Origin: Nageia nagi
Taxonomy: Eukaryota > Pinophyta
Assembly (NCBI GenBank): GCA_050084985.1
Contig: JBITNC010000001.1
Location: forward strand, 194,804,001 to 194,868,000
Length of the DNA: 64,000 bases
Direction: 5' to 3'
The notes under the pieces were generated by a model. It saw nothing but the letters and a program-made list of their open reading frames with translations. It was not told the DNA's origin and searched no databases. Positions 59,925-64,000 of the stretch are shown in pieces (the stretch's first letter is position 1; every line of letters starts with the position of its first letter). The position numbers and the translations under genes were made by a program.

Positions 59925-60830
59925 TGTTGACTCTGGTTGCATTAATCACCTATGCTTTGAAAAAGTAAAGTTTGAAAACTTTCACAAGTATAAAAAGGAT
60001 GTGATTGTAATAAGTGATAACTCTACCCTTGAAGTATAAGAAATTAGGAGTGTGATAATTCATGGAAAGGTTATTAAAAATGTTCTCTATATTCCTAAGT
60101 TAAAGATGAACATTCTCTCCATGATCTACCTTGCTAGAAAAGGGTACTCTTTTGAGTTTAACTCTCAATTCTAGTGCATTAAGAAAGGATTTGCCACTTT
60201 TTTTAAAGGATTTGTGAAATATAACCTCTACATTATGGATCAAGTACCTTCAAAGATGTGTCTTGCTTCTAATGTGTGTTCTAAAGGTAATATTTGGCAC
60301 CATCATTTAGGGAACCTTAACCATAAGAGTATTCAAGTCATGAAAGACCAAGAACTTGTGAAAGGTTTGCCTTTAATTTCTCCTTTGATTGGTCTATGTG
60401 AGAAATGCATTATTGGCAAGATGTATAGATGCAAGTTTGAAAAAGTTAAGGTAACAAGAGCATTTCATCCTCTTCAACTTGTGCATTCATCTTTGTTGGG
60501 TCTATTTCATACTAAGTCACTTGGAGGAGCATCTTATGTCTTAACATTCGTTAATGATTTTAGTAGGATGACCTTAGGGTATCTACTTTAGCATAAGGAC
60601 CAAACATTTGAGAGTTTTAAGGTTTTTAAGGCCTTTATTGAGAATCAAACTAACCTTAAAATCAAAATATTGAGATCAAATAATGGGGGAGAATATAATG
60701 GCAATGAGTTCAATGACTATTGTGTTAAGTATAAAATTAAGAGGTAGTTTACAATTCCATACACTCTTTAGCAAAATGGTGTTGTTGAAAAGAAAAATAG
60801 AATAATTATGGAGATGGATAGATTAATGTT
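59925..60830 (+). pseudogene. Copia protease, GAG-pre-integrase and truncated integrase core
   Basis: The protease loop IVDSGCINHLCFEK is intact in wording. GKVIKNVLYIPKLKMNILSM and ARKGYSFEFNSQ follow. The open frame at 60214-60591 holds the zinc segment (IWHHHLGNLNHKSIQVMKDQ, LCEKCIIGKMYRCKF). It also holds the start of the integrase core: the first Asp position (usually HxDLxGP) reads HSSLLG, so it is lost, and LTFVNDFSRMT follows. Further on, KILRSNNGGEYNGNEF (usually RSDNGGEF, Asp now Asn) and GVVEKKNRIIMEM (catalytic Glu kept) are readable. The sequence jumps to RNase H at about 60829. Confidence 0.9.
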
Positions 60831-61391
60831 AAGAAAATATTGAGGTATGTTGTAGGGACTAAGGATATTGCTCTCAAGTCTTTCAAGTTGCCCTCATTTG
60901 TTCTCTCTAGATTCTTAGATTCTGACTATGGAGGAGATAGAGATGATAGGAAGTCAACCTCTACATATGTTTTTAGAATTGGTTTAGGTGCTATATATTA
61001 GGATTCTAAGAATTAGCCTACTATTTCTCTTTCCACCATAGAAGCTAAATACCATGCCATGTTTATTGCAACCCAAGAAGCCATTGGCCTAAGACATCTT
61101 TTGAAAGAAATTGGGTATGTGCAAGGTGGCTCATATTTGATTTATTTAGATAATAAATCAGCTATTTATTTGGTTAAGAATCTTGTATTCCATTAGAAAA
61201 TAAAATATATGAAAATTCATATCCATTTTATTAGGGAGAAGGTTCTTGATGGCATCATACACCTAGAGTATTGTCCATCCACCTTGAACTCTACTGATTT
61301 TTTCACCAAGCCCCTTTTGGAAGCTCAATTTTGTAAGCTTAGAGATTATATTAGGTTGGTGAAGTTATACTCAAATGGGAGTGAAGTTTGA
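60829..61391 (+). pseudogene. Copia RNase H fused directly to integrase by an internal deletion
   Basis: From 60831 the frame reads VKKILRYVVGTKDIALKSFK, DSDYGGDRDDRKSTSTYVFR, TISLSTIEAKYHAMFIATQE, LRHLLKEIGYVQGG, YLDNKSAIYLVKN and STLNSTDFFTKPLLEAQF, ending in a stop at 61391. This is the C-terminal copia RNase H with its Asp, Glu and Asp positions (DSDYGG, STIEAKY, YLDNKSA) retained. By comparison with the minus copy, about 1.47 kb (the equivalent of 49560-48088) is missing between integrase and RNase H. Confidence 0.9.
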
Positions 61392-62185
61392 ATTTTTGTG
61401 TTGAATTTATGTTTGTGATGACAACTTCACCTCTAGGAGGATTTTGTGTTGCATAGTGTTGATTTTGTTGTACACCTTGTGGTAAGTTCGCTCTGCATGA
61501 GGAACTTGTTGTACAAATTAGCTAATCTAGCATTATTTGGTTATCCATGTGTGAAGAACTCTTATGTATATTTTAACACTATTTAGTTATCCACATGTGA
61601 GGAACTCATATGTGCATACTCTATTTTTGGTCAATCTAGTACTGTTTAGTTATCCATATGTGAGGAACTCGTATGTGTCTTTTGGCACTATTCAATTATC
61701 CATATGTGAGGGTATCATATGTGCATGCTCTATTTTGTAATGATGATCAACATATGTTTTATATACAATAGGTGACTATAAGTTTTTAGCATGGCATCTT
61801 CATGATGAATTATAGTGCACCATTGATCAGTTCATGATGGCATTTGTGTGATTCATCTATCCTTGTTGATATGAATATGATGCAGCTAACTGATCTTGTT
61901 ATTCGAGCTACTTATGAATTATAGGTTCCTTTGAGATTGCAAGTTACTTACCTCAAGTATGTAAGCTCTTGGAGACTCTTCATGACTTCTAGTTGGATGA
62001 CTACTCCATGTACATTGAAACTAGTTATGGTTAATGATTGTATTTGATAAAGTAGTGAGTCTCAAACTAGATCTTTCTTACTTCACAAATATGTAAAAAT
62101 TTCTCATCTCCATTATATCTATTTGAATGAGAACTCTCTTAATTTCTCTCTTCCTTTTCTCTTATTTGCTCTATTCCAATATTAC
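61392..62185 (+). other. Copia 3' untranslated region with CATATG tandem repeats
   Basis: Copies of TTATCCATATGTGAGGAACT start at about 61541, 61587, 61650 and 61696, with alternating spacing near 46 and 63 bp. Most copies are followed by CATATGTG, so each unit has CATATG on both sides of GAGGAACT. No coding is seen. Confidence 0.75.
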
Positions 62186-62187
62186 AT

Positions 62188-62197
62188 TAAGGGGGAG
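62188..62197 (+). other. Polypurine tract of the plus-strand copia element
   Basis: AAGGGGGAG stands directly before the 3' LTR start TGTTGGAATG. Confidence 0.9.
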
Positions 62198-62697
62198 TGT
62201 TGGAATGTATAATGTATTATTGTAAAGGTTTGTATTAAATATTCTATGTAAGTTCACTAATACTTAAGTGTATCATTTTATACCTTAAGTATTTAAGTGA
62301 ATATGATAATGTAATTTTTCCTACACTCTATGTCATGAGCATGTCCCTTGGGTAAAAGGATGTGCATGTCATGCTTTTGTACATTGGATAAAAGAGTGAT
62401 CTAAAGAGAGATTTTGGACTATAAATAGAAGGCTCTTTCTTTGTGATCACACACCAATTTGTGGAGTAATGCTATGCTATGGGATATTGTTTAGGAGATG
62501 AGTTAGGAGAATTGTAAGAGATTCATGTTTGTGAATGAAATGAGATCTAGTTAGTGGATGTACTCCTAGTTGGAGGAACCACTTACATCTTGTGTTATCT
62601 TTATGAAATTGCTTTTTGAGTTTTTTATATGTGTATTTTGAGCTTTCAAGAGATCTTGGTTATTTAGGATTGTATTAGTTATAGTGCAAATCCTTCA
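62198..62697 (+). repeat. 3' LTR of the plus-strand copia element
   Basis: TGTTGGAATG...AATCCTTCA, 500 bp, with its TATA box TATAAATAG at 62420-62428, followed by the target duplication AGGAT (62698-62702). Confidence 0.95.
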
Positions 62698-62945
62698 AGG
62701 ATTAGTAGTTAGGGTTAATAATTAGGGTTAGGGTTAGTGTTTGTAATGGTTAAGGTTTATAAGTTAACATGTATGGTTGATGATTTTACAATTTTAAGGA
62801 ATTTAGGATTTTAACATTCAAACTTTAAGGTTTAAGGCCAAATTAAGGGTTTTAGGGTTTAAGGTATAAGGTCTTAAGGGGTTAAGGGTAAGGGTTTAAG
62901 TTTTTTAGGGTTATTCATGGTTAGGGTTAGGGTTAGTAGTGGTTA
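62698..62945 (+). repeat. TTAGGG-like array, right part
   Basis: GTTAGGGTTAATAATTAGGG and GGTTTAGGG-type phrases continue the array broken by the copia insertion at 55443. The target duplication shows that the two sides were once adjacent. Confidence 0.85.
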
Positions 62946-62946
62946 A

Positions 62947-63147
62947 TGAAATTCAATCCTAGATGAATTTATCTATCAACCTTTGAACAATGGCATTGAA
63001 TACCATTACAAAAACCAAAAATAAATTATAAAATTCCCTCTAAGCTTAATTATTGATCACCCCATGCAGTAACAATACTAAAAAATATATGAGCTCATGA
63101 TTATCATTAATTTTGAAATCAGAGAATACATTATACATGATTTCATA

Positions 63148-63214
<67 letters not shown>

Positions 63215-63330
63215 TGTATGTATGTATGTATATATGTATGTATGGATGTACACTAACCCTAACCCTAAAACTTTAACATAGATCAAACTTTTTGGTTGAA
63301 AAATTAACTTAGATTATATTTATTAGATTA
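62947..63330. repeat. Second copy of direct repeat A with expanded microsatellite
   Basis: It matches 45781-46105 in order: CCAAAAATAAA, AAGCTTAATTAT, GATCACCCCATGCAGTAACA, AAAAATATATGAGCTC, TGTACACTAACC and AGATCAAACTTTTTGGTT. The short ATATATATATGTGCATG of the first copy is replaced here by about 105 bp of (TA)n and (TGTA)n. Confidence 0.85.
63144..63248. repeat. (TA)n-(TGTA)n microsatellite
   Basis: About 40 bp of TA followed by about 60 bp of TGTA units, with a final TATATGTATGTATGG. Confidence 0.95.
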
Positions 63331-63501
63331 GATTAGATTTGTTTCTTTTAATATACACTAATTATATTAAGTCTTTTATTCATAATATTTTTTGTGTTAT
63401 TAATTAATTAGTTAATATGATTTGATATTTATGAAATTATTTTTAATTAATGATTATTTACTAACATTTATTTAATTATCATTTGTAAGTTTCTTTCATA
63501 G
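63331..63501. other. AT-rich intron-like sequence
   Basis: It precedes a pyrimidine tract and acceptor (TTTCTTTCATAG) at 63490-63501. Confidence 0.4.
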
Positions 63502-63599
63502 TGCCAATTGATGAGGGAGTAAATGAGGAGGATGAAGAACATGGTTCTAATAGTGATCGATATAGAATGGGGGATAGTGAGGGTAGAGAGGGTTTCTAG
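63502..63599 (+). pseudogene. Putative last exon of the plus-strand gene begun at 44054
   Basis: After an acceptor-like TTTCTTTCATAG the sequence reads PIDEGVNEEDEEHGSNSDRY and then RMGDSEGREGF before a TAG at 63597-63599. This is an acidic tail without stops. The direct repeat A on both sides of the copia-filled array links this region with 45.8 kb. The link to the earlier exons is inferred from orientation and context; its own function is unknown. Confidence 0.35.
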
Positions 63600-64000
63600 A
63601 TTAGATGATAGTACTAATGATTGCTATCATTATATAACATTTTCATACATTTATATGTATTTTTAAATATTTGAAGTGTTTATATTTTTTTAATGTGTTT
63701 ATGAATTATGTTGAATTTTAAATGTTTGTTTGCTTCTATTAAATTTAATATAATAAAATTTTAATTCCATTATATTTATTTAATTTAATTAAATTTAATA
63801 AATAAATTAAAATTTTATATAATGAAGTAATTTAAAATTCATTCAATTTAATATAAAAAATAAAAAATAGCTAAATTTTTTATTTATTTTAGCTTCAAAT
63901 TTTTTTCGATTTCAACATTCTTCCTAACACTATTCCCAACATTATACTTGGTGTTAAACCTAACAAAAAATTCATTTTTTAATAATTTTCTCGATGGTAT
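63600..64000. other. AT-rich end of window with CACTA-subterminal-like words
   Basis: After 250 bp of nearly pure A/T, 63910-64000 holds CAACATTCTTCCTAACACTA, TTCCCAACATTATACTTGG, TGTTAAACCTAAC and CTCGATGGTAT. In reverse complement these read TTAGGTTTAACACCAAG and GTTGGGAATAGTGTTAGG, close in style to TTAGGTAACATCAAGGG and GTTGGGCATC at the CACTA left end. No terminus is reached. Confidence 0.35.

Larger units (their letters stand above)
55444..62697 (+). mobile_element. Ty1/copia retrotransposon with reverse transcriptase deleted, plus strand
   Basis: LTRs are at 55444-55942 and 62198-62697, flanked by a perfect 5-bp target duplication AGGAT (55439-55443 and 62698-62702). The primer-binding site (TGGTATCAAAGC) and polypurine tract (AAGGGGGAG) are in place. 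Internal order is a 3 kb leader, gag, protease, the first part of integrase, then directly RNase H: the rest of integrase and nearly all of the reverse transcriptase are missing. It belongs to the family of the minus-strand copy. It could have moved only with proteins supplied by another copy. Confidence 0.95.
20442..64000 (-). mobile_element. CACTA (En/Spm) DNA transposon with nested insertions; right end outside window
   Basis: The left terminus is CACTACTATAAAATG at 20442, inside the gypsy integrase. CACTA elements end in CACTA inverted repeats and make 3-bp target duplications; the left copy would be TTG at 20439-20441. The transposase relic (20.95-24.6 kb, -) is definite. I could not find a matching TAGTG end followed by TTG, nor the missing gypsy half, anywhere to the right. 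Sequence near 63.9-64.0 kb resembles the left subterminal region in inverse orientation, and a second plus-strand gene flanks it. I therefore infer that the element runs past the window edge. Removing the three nested retrotransposons leaves about 15 kb. The left end is well supported; the extent to 64000 is inference. Confidence 0.5.

Overview
This window looks like repeat-rich DNA from a large-genome land plant; a gymnosperm such as a conifer is my best guess, but the lineage is inferred, not shown. The evidence is very AT-rich sequence with few CpG, plant-type telomere-like repeats (TTTAGGG/CCCTAAA), plant Ty1/copia and Ty3/gypsy retrotransposons, a plant CACTA (En/Spm) transposase and a decayed pentatricopeptide-repeat (PPR) relic. 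I found no intact host gene, no rRNA or tRNA gene and no CRISPR array. Every coding region I recognise is broken by stops and frameshifts.

Layout. 1-2.56 kb: AT-rich sequence with nothing recognisable. 2.56-7.35 kb: decayed + strand coding blocks of unknown family, then an LTR-like segment with a TATA box. 7.35-14.7 kb: mostly featureless, with small tandem repeats. 14.78-15.4 kb: PPR relic. 15.41-20.44 kb: 3' half of a minus-strand Ty3/gypsy element (3' LTR, polypurine tract, long non-coding stretch, integrase). 20.44 kb: a CACTA terminus cuts that integrase just after its zinc-binding domain. 20.95-26.6 kb: minus-strand CACTA transposase relic (Tnp2, DUF4218 and DUF4216 domains) and an unrecognised multi-exon gene. 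26.8-30.9 kb: telomere-like arrays in opposing orientation plus an ATTAACAT minisatellite. 31.09-43.6 kb: Ty3/gypsy element of probable Tat type with long LTRs, an extra RNase H before the reverse transcriptase, and a 3.5 kb accessory coding region. 44.05-45.46 kb and 63.50-63.60 kb: exons of a second, plus-strand gene, probably also from the CACTA element. 46.31-54.92 kb (-) and 55.44-62.70 kb (+): two members of one Ty1/copia family, both inserted in a telomere-like array.

My reading is a nest: a PPR relic hit by a gypsy element, whose integrase was hit by a CACTA element of about 15 kb (43.6 kb with later insertions), which then received one Tat-like and two copia elements. The right CACTA end and the remaining gypsy half would lie just beyond position 64000. 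That last point is a testable inference. The parts do not work together as a functional system; they are layers of transposition.
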